Assembly (NCBI RefSeq): GCF_032248455.1
Contig: NZ_JAVTTP010000001.1
Location: 2,540,501 to 2,604,500 of the forward strand
Direction: 5' to 3'
DNA from: Pricia mediterranea
Lineage (GTDB): Bacteria; Bacteroidota; Bacteroidia; Flavobacteriales; Flavobacteriaceae
Length of the DNA: 64,000 nt
The translations under genes and the position numbers were made by a program. The first letter of the stretch is position 1. Each line of letters starts with the position of its first letter. The notes beneath the pieces are model-generated. The model did not search any database and had not been told where the DNA came from. It worked only from the letters and a program-made list of their open reading frames with translations. This document shows positions 17,941 to 26,473 of this stretch, piece after piece.

Positions 17941-18780
17941 ATGAAAATCAGAACAAAAACATTCACATTCATCGTATTGCTGCTAATCGGGACCACGGTG
18001 CAGGGTCAGTTTCTCAAAAAACTGGGCAAACGTGCCGAAAAAGCGGCAGAACGCACCGTATTGAACAGGGCGGATGAAGAAGCAGCAAAAAAAACCGACC
18101 AGGCCTTGGACGAGGTTTTGACCATGGAGATGGGAACTATGGGCGGCTCCCAGGTCGACCCCGATGTACTGCCAGGTTCGTACGAGTTCGATTGGCGCTA
18201 CACGTTGCGCATGTCGCACGAAAAGGGAGACATCGATTTGAACTATTTTTTATCTGAAGATGGCGGGGCTTTCGGTAGTAGACCAGAGCTGAACCAAGGC
18301 ACAGGCTCTATGGGCAATATGTTGATGGTAATCGATCCAGGGCTTGAGACTACCACGATTCTGATGGACAATGGGGGACAGAAAACCGGTATGGTCATGT
18401 CGAATCCGGATTTGTCAGAAGCCGTCGCCCAAGAATCCGATATGGATGAATATGAATTGAAGGAAATCGGCACCAAGGAAATCCTGGGCTATACCTGCCA
18501 AGGCTTTCAGATGGAGAACGAAGATACAAAAATGACCATGTACATAGCTTTCGATACCCCTGTCAGTTTCAGTGATATGTACTCGGGTAGCAATGCCAAA
18601 CAGCTACCTAAAGGATTTGATCCCAAATGGTTGGATAAAATCGGCGAGAACAGCCTGATGATGGAAATGGATTTTGTCAATAAAAAGAAGAAAAAGCAAA
18701 GTGCAAAAATGACCTGTGTCGCCTTGGAGAAAGACCCGATGACCATTGACCTCGGCGAATATAATTTTAGTAGCTTTTAG
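17941..18780 (+). CDS. Exported DUF4412-like protein
   Basis: A 279-residue product with a signal peptide (MKIRTKTFTFIVLLLIGTTVQGQ) and a basic, alanine-rich stretch after it (FLKKLGKRAEKAAERTVLNR). The mature domain resembles DUF4412-type periplasmic proteins: GSYEFDWRYTLRM, DNGGQKTGMVM, a cysteine in LGYTCQGFQMENED, then MTMYIAFDTPVSFSDMYS. Such proteins are usually predicted to be periplasmic with a beta-rich fold; the function is unknown. No signal of an operon with the next gene is seen. It is the gene nearest downstream of direct-repeat element copy 2. Confidence 0.75.
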   Translation: MKIRTKTFTFIVLLLIGTTVQGQFLKKLGKRAEKAAERTVLNRADEEAAKKTDQALDEVLTMEMGTMGGSQVDPDVLPGSYEFDWRYTLRMSHEKGDIDLNYFLSEDGGAFGSRPELNQGTGSMGNMLMVIDPGLETTTILMDNGGQKTGMVMSNPDLSEAVAQESDMDEYELKEIGTKEILGYTCQGFQMENEDTKMTMYIAFDTPVSFSDMYSGSNAKQLPKGFDPKWLDKIGENSLMMEMDFVNKKKKKQSAKMTCVALEKDPMTIDLGEYNFSSF

Positions 18781-18966
18781 ATTGGGACTTCAAACATTGA
18801 AGCCATTTCTTTCATGAAAGCAGAATAGGTGGGGATCAAAGTTTTTTTTGGGATATTCAATCCGGCAACCAAGATGTCAACGCTACATAAGTGTGAATAA
18901 CGAATATCGTGAATTTCGAAGTAAACAACGGGTAAATACATTAGTTAACTATTAATAATCTTAAAT

Positions 18967-19320
18967 ATGAAAATTTTGAAGACAATGAAGGGAAATTTTT
19001 TTTTGATCGGCTGTGGCGCCGCAATGATTGCAATGACCGCAGGATGCAGTGAAGACGACCCCTTGAACCCGGCGGGCAACTGTTTCGACGGAAATTGGGC
19101 CCAAGAATATAGTGGTGAGTTGGAAAGATATTCCAACGCGGCTACAGCGTACAGCCAAGATCCGACCGAGAGCAATTGCAACGATTATAAAAATGCCGCA
19201 AAAGCCTATTTGGATGCCTTGGAATCCGTTTATAAGTGTGTACCCACGGCCAGTAGATCAGAAATAAAACAAAGTATCGACGAGGCCAAGGCGGACATCG
19301 ACCGCGAAGGCTGCGATTAA
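18967..19320 (+). CDS. Small cysteine-containing lipoprotein
   Basis: A 117-residue product with a lipoprotein signal ending in MTAGC (lipidated cysteine at about residue 27). The mature domain is helical and has four further cysteines, in GNCFDGNW, SNCNDYKNA, YKCVPT and EGCD, spaced as if to form two disulfides. The fold looks like a two-helix bundle exposed on the membrane. No named family is recognised. It lies downstream of the DUF4412-like gene with a 186-base gap. Confidence 0.75.
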   Translation: MKILKTMKGNFFLIGCGAAMIAMTAGCSEDDPLNPAGNCFDGNWAQEYSGELERYSNAATAYSQDPTESNCNDYKNAAKAYLDALESVYKCVPTASRSEIKQSIDEAKADIDREGCD

Positions 19321-19545
19321 GGTTTAGATCGATAATTCCGAATAACACGGACAGTTGGTAAAAGACCGAATCTGGAATTAAAGATCATGTTGCGCCAGAC
19401 GTTGAATTTTGGTTTGGCTATTTGCTTCAACTCGGATGCGGGTACAATAGCCCCTAGGCAATTTCGAGGATAAAAAATGTTCGAGGGAATGATTGCCAGT
19501 AGCCCTAAGGCCTTTGCGGAATAATTTGGAATACCTCTGTCAACC

Positions 19546-19571
19546 ATACAGGTTTTGCGACTAACTATACA
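19546..19571 (+). promoter_or_regulatory. Direct-repeat regulatory element, copy 3
   Basis: ATACAG (19546-19551), 13 bases, CTATACA (19565-19571). Extended repeats are AACCATACA and AACTATACA with the same 21-base period as copies 1 and 2. It lies 55 bases before the 40-residue membrane microprotein candidate at 19627. Confidence 0.55.
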
Positions 19572-19626
19572 AATCCGATTTACAGCTCGGTAATAGGTAG
19601 TAACTTCGAAAACATAACTTCCACTG

Positions 19627-19749
19627 ATGAACTCAATATATCCCCAGAATTCCAAAAATCGGACGACCAAAGCGATTATCGTTTACGTCCTTCTTTTTGC
19701 CATTGCCGGTCTGAGCTTAGTCACCTGTTTTACGCTACTATTTCGGTAA
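19627..19749 (+). CDS. Single-helix microprotein candidate (40 residues)
   Basis: Encodes 40 residues with a basic N-terminus (MNSIYPQNSKNRTTK) and one strong hydrophobic helix (AIIVYVLLFAIAGLSLVTCF) ending TLLFR. The arrangement predicts a bitopic inner-membrane peptide. Placement 55 bases after direct-repeat element copy 3 supports expression. There is no recognised homologue, so the call rests on composition and context. Confidence 0.4.
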   Translation: MNSIYPQNSKNRTTKAIIVYVLLFAIAGLSLVTCFTLLFR

Positions 19750-19770
19750 GACTTACATTGTCCAAGATAC

Positions 19771-19854
19771 CTATTTTTCTATATACGGACGAGCCACCAC
19801 GGCGCTGACGTAGGCCACGATGTAGATAAACAATACAAGAATGTACTTGTCCAT
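19771..19854 (-). CDS. Single-helix microprotein candidate (27 residues)
   Basis: A minus-strand frame of 27 residues, MDKYILVLFIYIVAYVSAVV followed by ARPYIEK. It has the hydrophobic helix and polar ends of a very small membrane protein, but the frame is short enough to occur by chance and lacks an identifiable promoter. Confidence 0.22.
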   Translation of the reverse strand: MDKYILVLFIYIVAYVSAVVARPYIEK

Positions 19855-19968
19855 GGACAAAAGGGATAGGACTTCGCTACTTGATATACGTTGGAAAGCT
19901 ATCAAAAGGATTATTCCCCTTATTCCAAATTAAGCTTGTACCATTAAACTCTTGGTAATATCCAACAA

Positions 19969-20886
19969 TCAAAGAAAGTCGTCAACTTGCTTGTACGCAT
20001 CGATTACGGCTTGTTCGCCGGCCTTGCCCTCTTTGGAATTTCCGTGTTCCATGCCAAGCACCCCGTCATATCCCTTTTCGGAAATCCACTTAAAAATGTT
20101 CTTGTAATTAAGTTCACCGGTGGTAGGTTCTTTTCTTCCAGGGTTGTCCCCGATTTGGATGTAGGCGATTTCGTCCCAAGTGAGATCCATGTTGCGGATT
20201 ATATGTCCCTCCGTTTTCTGTAGGTGGTATATATCGTATAATATTTTACAGGAAGGGCTATTGACCGCCTTGCAAATCATGTAGGTCTGATCGGAGTTCT
20301 GCAAATATAGGTCGGGAGAGTCGGACAGCGGCTCAAGTACCATGACCAGGCCATGCGGCTCAAAAATTTCGGCACCGCGTCTTAGGGCTTCAATAACATG
20401 GGCGTCCTGTACTCCGATAGGCAGGTTTCTTTCGTAGCCGCCCGGTACTACTGTCATCCATTTTGCGTTGCACCTTTTGGCGGTCTCGACGGCCCTGTTA
20501 CATCCGTCCAAAAATATATCGATGTATTCTTGCTTGCCTGCAGCCAAGGTGTTCGCCATATTACCTCCTTTATCGACTACGAAAACACCCATGGTCATAC
20601 CGCGCTTGGCCAGGGTCTCGCCCATTTTGGTCTGGAGGGCGGTGTCGCGCTTCATCATGCCGTTGTCTTCAAAGGCGGTAAAACCTTGATCGGCCATAAA
20701 ATTGATTTGATCGATCGGGTCTTTGCCCGCAAGTTCTTCGAACATTCCCAAATGGGGGGCATAGTTAAGGTTAAATTTATGGGGTTCGGCGGAGGTATTC
20801 GGGATAGCGGCATAGGTGAGTGCCCCGCCCATGGATAGTGCCCCTCCGGTCAGAGCTGTTTTTTGTAGAAAGTTTCTTCGCTTCAT
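19969..20886 (-). CDS. Tat-exported hydroxypyruvate isomerase-like TIM-barrel protein
   Basis: A 305-residue AP-endonuclease-2/xylose-isomerase-like TIM barrel. The N-terminus carries a twin-arginine type signal, MKRRNFLQKTALTGGALSMG. Barrel motifs include GFTAFEDNGMMKRD, GVFVVDKGGNMANT, LVMVLEPLSDSPDLYL (metal-ligand glutamate), CKILYDIYHLQKTEGH and GVLGMEHGNSKEG, which follow the hydroxypyruvate isomerase family. Export suggests action on sugars or keto-sugars in the periplasm. It is read on the same strand as, and 159 bases after, the GMC oxidoreductase pair and is probably part of the same sugar-oxidation locus. Confidence 0.88.
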   Translation of the reverse strand: MKRRNFLQKTALTGGALSMGGALTYAAIPNTSAEPHKFNLNYAPHLGMFEELAGKDPIDQINFMADQGFTAFEDNGMMKRDTALQTKMGETLAKRGMTMGVFVVDKGGNMANTLAAGKQEYIDIFLDGCNRAVETAKRCNAKWMTVVPGGYERNLPIGVQDAHVIEALRRGAEIFEPHGLVMVLEPLSDSPDLYLQNSDQTYMICKAVNSPSCKILYDIYHLQKTEGHIIRNMDLTWDEIAYIQIGDNPGRKEPTTGELNYKNIFKWISEKGYDGVLGMEHGNSKEGKAGEQAVIDAYKQVDDFL

Positions 20887-20976
20887 GTTTATTTGAGTTT
20901 AATTTGGTATAATTATTCTTCGGATTTTCTTCTTTAAATGATATGAAGAAGGTGTTGGAATTTAACATATGCCCAA

Positions 20977-21030
20977 AAAGATCAAAGAGTTAAAGGCCAT
21001 TGTGTTCGCCCCTAACTCTTGCTCTTTCGG
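20977..21030 (-). terminator. Possible terminator or leader hairpin
   Basis: On the minus strand AAGAGTTA and TAACTCTT form a stem around a GC-rich loop, and the 3' side runs into ATCTTTTT. It lies after the oxidoreductase small-subunit gene and before the TIM-barrel gene on the same strand, so it may attenuate transcription between them. The long loop makes the call uncertain. Confidence 0.35.
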
Positions 21031-21045
21031 TTCAAGTTATGAATC

Positions 21046-21693
21046 CTATATGGACCACGCTTTGCCGCCCGTCAGCTCCTGCAAATCATCGCAGGGAATA
21101 TATTCACCGGGAACGGGAAGATACTCCAGTATTTCTTCCCCAACGTACTCCGAGGTTTTATAGCCCATTATGGTCAGGCCCCTTAGATTGTTGGCAAAGG
21201 CGAAACGGAAGATATCTTCGGCAAGGATGGCTTCTTTGCCATCCGTCAGCGCCTCGTGATACTGTTTTATGGCCTCAAAATTTTTGATTTGATCTTCAGG
21301 GGTCGTTTTTAGCGCGGTGGCGAGTACGGGCTCCAGTTCCTCTGGGGTCAGGTCCCCGGCCTTCTCCTTTTCCGAATCCTTAAGGGCCTTCTCCATAAAA
21401 CGGCCGATCGACATCTTGACGAATTCTTGCTGTTGGGGTTCCATTACCTGATCCGTAAACCTGTCGATAAAGAGGTGAACCTGGGTTTCGGAAGCCGAGG
21501 GGGTGTCGGTCTTTGGGATGATGATATCCACCAGCTTTGTAAGGGCCGCTCCTTCATCCTTACTAAAAAAGTCGGGCGTCCATTCCAGTTCCGTCTCGTT
21601 TTTACAGCTTTGAACGATGCTTATCAAAGTAGGGGCGGTCACGGTGTAACCGAGTGCCAACCCCATATTTCTGAGTGCTTTTCTTCTGTCCAT
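21046..21693 (-). CDS. Gluconate 2-dehydrogenase subunit 3 family protein
   Basis: A 215-residue protein with a Tat-like start (MDRRKALRNMGLALGYTVTA) and a cysteine in SIVQSCKNE. The family motif FSKDEGAALTKLVDIIIPKTDTPSA is the subunit-3 signature, normally preceding DFIDRFT-like sequence, here HLFIDRFTDQVM. It is the small partner of periplasmic FAD-dependent sugar dehydrogenases, needed for export or stability of the GMC catalytic subunit. Its start codon overlaps the stop of the GMC gene (TAATG), so the two are translationally coupled and very likely form one complex. Confidence 0.92.
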   Translation of the reverse strand: MDRRKALRNMGLALGYTVTAPTLISIVQSCKNETELEWTPDFFSKDEGAALTKLVDIIIPKTDTPSASETQVHLFIDRFTDQVMEPQQQEFVKMSIGRFMEKALKDSEKEKAGDLTPEELEPVLATALKTTPEDQIKNFEAIKQYHEALTDGKEAILAEDIFRFAFANNLRGLTIMGYKTSEYVGEEILEYLPVPGEYIPCDDLQELTGGKAWSI

Positions 21694-23411
21694 TATATGG
21701 TTCCTTTTTTAAGTTGCTCCGCCGCATGGTTCGCGGCCCTGGCGGTAAAGGCCATGTAGGTCAACGATGGGTTGACGCAACTGGCGGAGGTCATGAAGGC
21801 CCCGTCGGTCACATATACGTTGGGCACATCATGTACCTGATTATAGGCGTTCAGTACCGAGGTGCGTCGGCTTCTTCCCATTCTTGCCGTACCCATTTCG
21901 TGGATTCCAAGACCAGGTGCCCCTGGATTATCGTAGGGCTGTACGTCTTTAAGTCCCGCTTTTTCCAGCATTTCCACGGCGGAGTCTTTCATGTCTTTCC
22001 GCATGGTCCATTCATTCTCTTTGAACTCCGCGTCGAAAGTAACTGTAGGCAGTCCCCATCCGTCCAATTTTTCGTAGTCAAGGGTCATACGGTTTTCTTC
22101 GTAGGGCAGCATTTCCCCGAAACCGGTCATCCCGAACCTCCAGCCTCCAGGTTTGAGAATGGTCTCCTTCAGCTCTTTTCCGTAAGACAGTTCCGCGACC
22201 GAGTCTTCCCAGTTGCCCCGCGAGGCCCCGCCTTGGTAGCCGAAACCACGAATATAGTCCGTACGGTTCGAATCGCCGCCCAGGTTCCTGAAACGCGGCA
22301 GATAGATACCGTTGGGCTTTCGTCCCTTATAATATTTGTCCTCAAAACCATCAAACTTGCCGGAAGCACCGACGCCCAGATGATGGTCCATGATATTTCG
22401 GCCCAACTGGTCGGAATCGTTCCCCATACCATCGGGAAAGCGGTCGGATTTCGATTGCATCAAGATAGCGGTGGAGGCAATGGCCGATGCACATAGAAAA
22501 ATGACCTTGGCTTTGAATTCATGGGTCTCTTTGGTTACGCGGTCAATGACCTTGACCCCGGTCGCCTTTTTGGTGTCGGGGTCGTAAATGATCTCGTGTA
22601 CGATGGAATCCGGCCGAAGGGTCATATTGCCGGTGGCCTCTGCGGCGGGCAGGGTAGATGAGTTACTGCTGAAGTAGGCGCCGAAAGGGCACCCACGGAT
22701 ACAACGGTTTCGATATTGGCAGCGCTGGCGTCGGTCGCCCTCGAATTTTTTATCACTATTGATGTGGGCGACCCGCCCTGCCGTTACGACCCGACCATCA
22801 AAATTTTCGGCTACCTTCTCCCTAAAATGGTCTTCGAGGCAATTGAGCGGCATCATGGGCTCGAAAATCCCGTCGGGCAGCTGTTCAAGGCCCAACGGTT
22901 CCCCAGTGACCCCGATATAGGCTTCCACCTTGTCGTACCACGGGGCGATATCGCGATACCGTACCGGCCAATCTATCGATATCCCGTCCTTTTGGTTGGC
23001 GGCAAAGTCGAAATCGCTCCAACGATAGCTATGCCGGCCCCATTGCAGCGAACGGCCGCCGACGTGATAGCCGCGCATCCAATCGAAGCGCTTGATCTCG
23101 TTGTACGGATGCACGAGGTCGTTGACGAACCACATGTGGCTCGGTGCCTTCGTGGTGTAACCGGTACGGGCCTGTTTGAGCTGCTTTTTCTGTTCCTCCA
23201 ACGGAAGTTCGCCACGGAGGGGGAAGTCCCAATCGTCCATATTCGCGGTCTCGTAGTCCTCTATATGCTTGACCATCCGACCGCGTTCGAGTACCAATGT
23301 CTTGAGCCCGTTCTCACAGAGCTCCTTTGCGGCCCATCCTCCACTGATACCCGTACCCACCACGATGGCATCGTACGATTCCTGTTGTTGGTTGTAATAA
23401 AATTTATCCAT
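21693..23411 (-). CDS. GMC-family FAD-dependent sugar dehydrogenase
   Basis: A 572-residue glucose-methanol-choline oxidoreductase. The FAD-binding motif is at the N-terminus (IVVGTGISGGWAAKELCENG, then VLERG). The cysteine cluster CQYRNRCIRGCPFGAYFS, HEMGTARMG near the C-terminus and ASCVNPSLTYMAFTARAANH complete the family pattern. It has no signal peptide of its own, consistent with co-export with the Tat-bearing subunit 3 encoded by the coupled next gene. With DUF1080 hydrolases nearby, the likely reaction is oxidation of a glycoside or sugar, plausibly at C3 as in glucoside 3-dehydrogenases; the position of oxidation is inference. No cytochrome c gene is adjacent. Confidence 0.92.
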   Translation of the reverse strand: MDKFYYNQQQESYDAIVVGTGISGGWAAKELCENGLKTLVLERGRMVKHIEDYETANMDDWDFPLRGELPLEEQKKQLKQARTGYTTKAPSHMWFVNDLVHPYNEIKRFDWMRGYHVGGRSLQWGRHSYRWSDFDFAANQKDGISIDWPVRYRDIAPWYDKVEAYIGVTGEPLGLEQLPDGIFEPMMPLNCLEDHFREKVAENFDGRVVTAGRVAHINSDKKFEGDRRQRCQYRNRCIRGCPFGAYFSSNSSTLPAAEATGNMTLRPDSIVHEIIYDPDTKKATGVKVIDRVTKETHEFKAKVIFLCASAIASTAILMQSKSDRFPDGMGNDSDQLGRNIMDHHLGVGASGKFDGFEDKYYKGRKPNGIYLPRFRNLGGDSNRTDYIRGFGYQGGASRGNWEDSVAELSYGKELKETILKPGGWRFGMTGFGEMLPYEENRMTLDYEKLDGWGLPTVTFDAEFKENEWTMRKDMKDSAVEMLEKAGLKDVQPYDNPGAPGLGIHEMGTARMGRSRRTSVLNAYNQVHDVPNVYVTDGAFMTSASCVNPSLTYMAFTARAANHAAEQLKKGTI

Positions 23412-23567
23412 CTAACCGAATTGTTTAGATGCTAAATTTATTAAATATTAAATTAATTTTCTACATTTAGTCGCTATTCTTCTTGATATCGTAGTATTTT
23501 CGAGTGATATTTGAATTAATATTCTCAGAATCCAGTAATTAGCAAACCATTAATTAATCCACAATCA

Positions 23568-24557
23568 ATGAAACGAAGAAAATTTATCAGAAATAGCTCA
23601 CAAGCTGGACTGGCATTGTCCTTTTTAGGAATGTATGCCTGTAAGGAGACCAAAAAGAAAGAGGAGGAAAACTTGGAAGATGCCGATTTGACCGTAGAGG
23701 AGGTCGATCCGTTTTTCAAGCTTTCGCTGGCGCAGTGGAGCATCCATAAAATGATAAACAACGATGGGGTCGACCCGTACAGCTTTGCCGAAAAAGCCAA
23801 AGATTGGGGCTTTTCGGGCTTGGAGTATGTAAGTCAACTGTATCCTGCGGATTTGGATAACAATGAATATTCCGAGGAAGCGATGGCCAATTTCATTGAA
23901 AAATCGAATGCCGAAGCGGAAAGGCACGGAATGCAGAACGTTTTGATTATGATCGACGGGCAGGGCAATCTTGCAGTTAGCGACGACAAAGAAAGAAAGG
24001 AGGCCGTGGAGCGTCACCACAAATGGGTCGATGCGGCCAAGGATATGGGATGCCAATCCATAAGGGTCAACCTGGCAGGAAGCGACGAGCCCGAAGAATG
24101 GAAAGCCAACTCCGTTGATGGGCTGACCCAGTTGGGCGGATATGCCAAGGAGAAAGGCATCAATATTCTTGTAGAAAATCACGGTGGACTCTCATCGAAC
24201 GGAGAAATGCTGGCCGATGTAATGGCTACGGTCGATATGGATAACGTCGGTACCCTGCCCGATTTCGGGAACTTCTGTATTGAACGCTCCAGTGATGGCT
24301 GTGCCGAGGATTATGATAAGTATAAAGGGGTCGAGGAATTGATGCCCTACGCCAAAGCAGTCAGTGCCAAGAGCAATGTGTTCGACGAGGCCGGAAATGA
24401 GCGGGCAATCGACTATAAAAAAATGCTGCAAATCGTCAAAGACCACGGGTATACCGGTTACATCGGGGTAGAATTTGAAGGTAGCGAACTCAGCGAGGAG
24501 GAGGGCATCATTGCCACCAAGGAGCTGTTGCTCAGGGCAGCCCAGGAAATGGCCTAA
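23568..24557 (+). CDS. Sugar phosphate isomerase/epimerase-like lipoprotein
   Basis: A 329-residue TIM-barrel protein of the xylose-isomerase-like superfamily. It starts MKRRKFIRNSSQAGLALSFL and then GMYACKE: a Tat-type motif plus a lipobox-like cysteine, so it is exported and probably lipidated. Barrel elements are LSLAQWSIHKM, GFSGLEYVSQLY, INILVENHGGLSSN, GTLPDFGNFCIE and YTGYIGVEFEGSELSEEEG, with the acidic metal ligands. It is divergent from the GMC gene across an AT-rich 156-base region and is followed by a terminator hairpin. Exact substrate unknown. Confidence 0.88.
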   Translation: MKRRKFIRNSSQAGLALSFLGMYACKETKKKEEENLEDADLTVEEVDPFFKLSLAQWSIHKMINNDGVDPYSFAEKAKDWGFSGLEYVSQLYPADLDNNEYSEEAMANFIEKSNAEAERHGMQNVLIMIDGQGNLAVSDDKERKEAVERHHKWVDAAKDMGCQSIRVNLAGSDEPEEWKANSVDGLTQLGGYAKEKGINILVENHGGLSSNGEMLADVMATVDMDNVGTLPDFGNFCIERSSDGCAEDYDKYKGVEELMPYAKAVSAKSNVFDEAGNERAIDYKKMLQIVKDHGYTGYIGVEFEGSELSEEEGIIATKELLLRAAQEMA

Positions 24558-24567
24558 TAACGGAACG

Positions 24568-24602
24568 GCATCCCCACGTTTAAAGGTATGGGGGTGCTTT
24601 TT
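24568..24602 (+). terminator. Intrinsic terminator after the isomerase-like gene
   Basis: GCATCCCCA pairs with TGGGGGTGC (one G-T wobble) across a 12-base loop and runs directly into TTTTTC. It lies 10 bases after the stop codon at 24557. Confidence 0.7.
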
Positions 24603-24629
24603 CTTTGATATACACCTATAACTAGCTAC

Positions 24630-25073
24630 GTGAAATCATATTTCAACTCAATTTTCGATTATAACTTTCATTGCAACAAAGAATTGATAGCTATTTTGAC
24701 GACCAACGATGCAGTGTCCGAAAAAAGTCTACGGCTGTTCAGCCATATCCTGAACGCGCACCATATATGGAACGCCCGCATTCTGGGTCGAAAGTCGGAG
24801 TACGAAGTTTGGCAGTCGCATGACATCAAGGCCTTGGGCGACATCCATTACGAAAACCAACGGGACTCTTTCGGTATTACCTCGAACACCGAGGATTTTG
24901 AAAAAACAATCGATTACGAAAATACGGAAGGTAAGTCGTTTGCCCACACCCTGCAGGACATGCTGTTTCACATCATCAATCATTCGACGTACCACCGTGG
25001 GCAGATTGCCATGGATTTCAGGGCTAACGGAATAGAGCCCTTGGTCTCCGATTATATATACTCCAAAAGATAA
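24630..25073 (+). CDS. DinB-family protein
   Basis: A 147-residue four-helix protein of the DinB/YfiT-like superfamily. The metal-binding histidines lie in LFSHILNAHHIWNARI (first helices) and HIINHSTYHRGQIAM (third helix), the usual HxxxH arrangement. Members are often metal-dependent thiol transferases or hydrolases of unknown substrate. It is nine bases upstream of the MFS transporter start, so the two form an operon. Confidence 0.85.
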   Translation: MKSYFNSIFDYNFHCNKELIAILTTNDAVSEKSLRLFSHILNAHHIWNARILGRKSEYEVWQSHDIKALGDIHYENQRDSFGITSNTEDFEKTIDYENTEGKSFAHTLQDMLFHIINHSTYHRGQIAMDFRANGIEPLVSDYIYSKR

Positions 25074-25082
25074 TCCTCTTCT

Positions 25083-26309
25083 ATGACCGGTACGATACGC
25101 ACCCAACTTTCTATAATGATGTTCCTCGAATTTTTCGTTTGGGGAGGTTGGTACGTGACCATGGGAATCTATCTTCCGAATACGTTGGGTTCCGACGGCA
25201 GCGAGACGGCAATGGCCTACTCCACGCAGTCGTATGGTGCTATTCTGGCGCCCTTCGTCATAGGGTTGATCGCCGATCGCTATTTTAACGCCGAGCGGAT
25301 ACTTGGAATTCTGCATCTCTTGGGAGCCGTACTGATGTATTTGCTCTATCAAACTTCCGATTTCACCCTGTTTTTTCCATATCTGCTGGCTTATATGATT
25401 ATGTATATGAGCACCTTGGCCTTGGTCAACTCGGTATCGTTCAACCAGATGAAAGACCCCGGCAAGGAGTTCGGTTTCGTACGTGTTTTCGGGACCGTGG
25501 GATGGATTGCATCGGGAATGCTGATCAGTTATTTGAATTGGGACTCACAACAGGGAATTTCCGAGGGTCTTCTTCGAAATACGTTTTTGATGTCCGCTAT
25601 CGCTTCGGCTGTACTGGGCCTATTTAGCTTTACGTTGCCGAAAACGCCGCCCCGGGTCGATAAATCGAAAAAAATAAGTCTTTCGGATGTTTTGGGGCTG
25701 GACGCCCTTTCCCTTTTAAAAGATCGGAATTTTCTGGTTTTCTTCTTGGCCTCGGTACTTATATCAATTCCTTTGGCCTTTTATTATCAGCATGCCGGAC
25801 AGTTCTTGGGGGAAATCGGGGTGGCCAATCCCGCTTTTAAGATGAGTTTCGGCCAGGTCTCGGAATTGGTTTTTATGCTTTTGCTCCCTTTTTTCTTTAA
25901 GCGTTTTGGGTTTAAGATGACCATGTTGGTGGCCATGTTCGCTTGGGGCCTACGGTACCTTTTGTTTGCGTACGGGGATACTGGCGAATTTGTGGCCTTG
26001 ATCGTTGTCGGTATCGCGTTGCACGGCGTCTGTTATGATTTTTTCTTTGTCAGTGGACAGATTTATACGGATAGCAAGGCTGGTAAGGAATATAAAAGCG
26101 CTGCTCAGGGTTTGATTACCTTGGCGACCTATGGCGTAGGTATGCTGATCGGCTTTTGGGCCGCTGGAGAGATTACCGATGCCTATCTGCTCTCCGACGG
26201 CGTTCACGATTGGCGTACGATATGGTTATTTCCTGCAGGATTTGCGTTTTTGGTGCTGCTGCTCTTCGGGACACTGTTCAAAGATGTGAAAATCAGCTAT
26301 AAGACGTAG
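25083..26309 (+). CDS. MFS permease of the nucleoside:H+ symporter type
   Basis: A 408-residue inner-membrane protein with about 12 hydrophobic segments. MMFLEFFVWGGWYVTMGIYL at the start and IGLIADRYFNAERILGILHL (the loop between helices 2 and 3) are typical of the NupG/XapB-like family, as are LALVNSVSFNQMKDPGKEFG and VRVFGTVGWIASGMLISY. In Bacteroidota such proteins are commonly encoded in sugar utilisation loci next to isomerase and Gfo/Idh/MocA genes, so the cargo may be a sugar rather than a nucleoside. It lies nine bases after the DinB gene. Confidence 0.88.
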   Translation: MTGTIRTQLSIMMFLEFFVWGGWYVTMGIYLPNTLGSDGSETAMAYSTQSYGAILAPFVIGLIADRYFNAERILGILHLLGAVLMYLLYQTSDFTLFFPYLLAYMIMYMSTLALVNSVSFNQMKDPGKEFGFVRVFGTVGWIASGMLISYLNWDSQQGISEGLLRNTFLMSAIASAVLGLFSFTLPKTPPRVDKSKKISLSDVLGLDALSLLKDRNFLVFFLASVLISIPLAFYYQHAGQFLGEIGVANPAFKMSFGQVSELVFMLLLPFFFKRFGFKMTMLVAMFAWGLRYLLFAYGDTGEFVALIVVGIALHGVCYDFFFVSGQIYTDSKAGKEYKSAAQGLITLATYGVGMLIGFWAAGEITDAYLLSDGVHDWRTIWLFPAGFAFLVLLLFGTLFKDVKISYKT

Positions 26310-26356
26310 ATCGTGGAGATCGTTTTTTAGTATCTTGCCTTTTGGATACGGGATAG

Positions 26357-26397
26357 AAAGTCTTTCGCCTTCCTTTTGCGTAGCGGTCTTTCTTCTT
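26357..26397 (-). repeat. Dispersed AAAGACCGCT repeat, partial copy
   Basis: On the minus strand this reads AAAGACCGCTACGC, a short spacer, then GGCGAAAGAC. It resembles the tandem units at 53228-53297 in an unrelated intergenic region and belongs to the same family of short intergenic repeats. Confidence 0.4.
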
Positions 26398-26473
26398 TTT
26401 TCCATTTACTTATTCTTCATCAAGGGAAGGATATTATTATTTTCGGTACAATTTAACATTTAAAAACAATTAC

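Larger units (their letters stand above)
19321..19968. other. 648-base gene-poor segment with element copy 3
   Basis: Holds direct-repeat element copy 3 and two microprotein candidates (19627-19749 plus, 19771-19854 minus). A 117-codon minus-strand frame across 19317-19670 has no signal, motif or context and covers the element, so it is not accepted. Confidence 0.35.

Noticed and set aside
19317-19670. A 117-codon minus-strand frame in the gene-poor zone
   Set aside because: No signal peptide or motif, and it covers direct-repeat element copy 3, which argues for non-coding DNA.
22716-23435. A 239-codon plus-strand frame opposite the GMC gene
   Set aside because: The GMC protein on the other strand has all family motifs; this is its antisense shadow.
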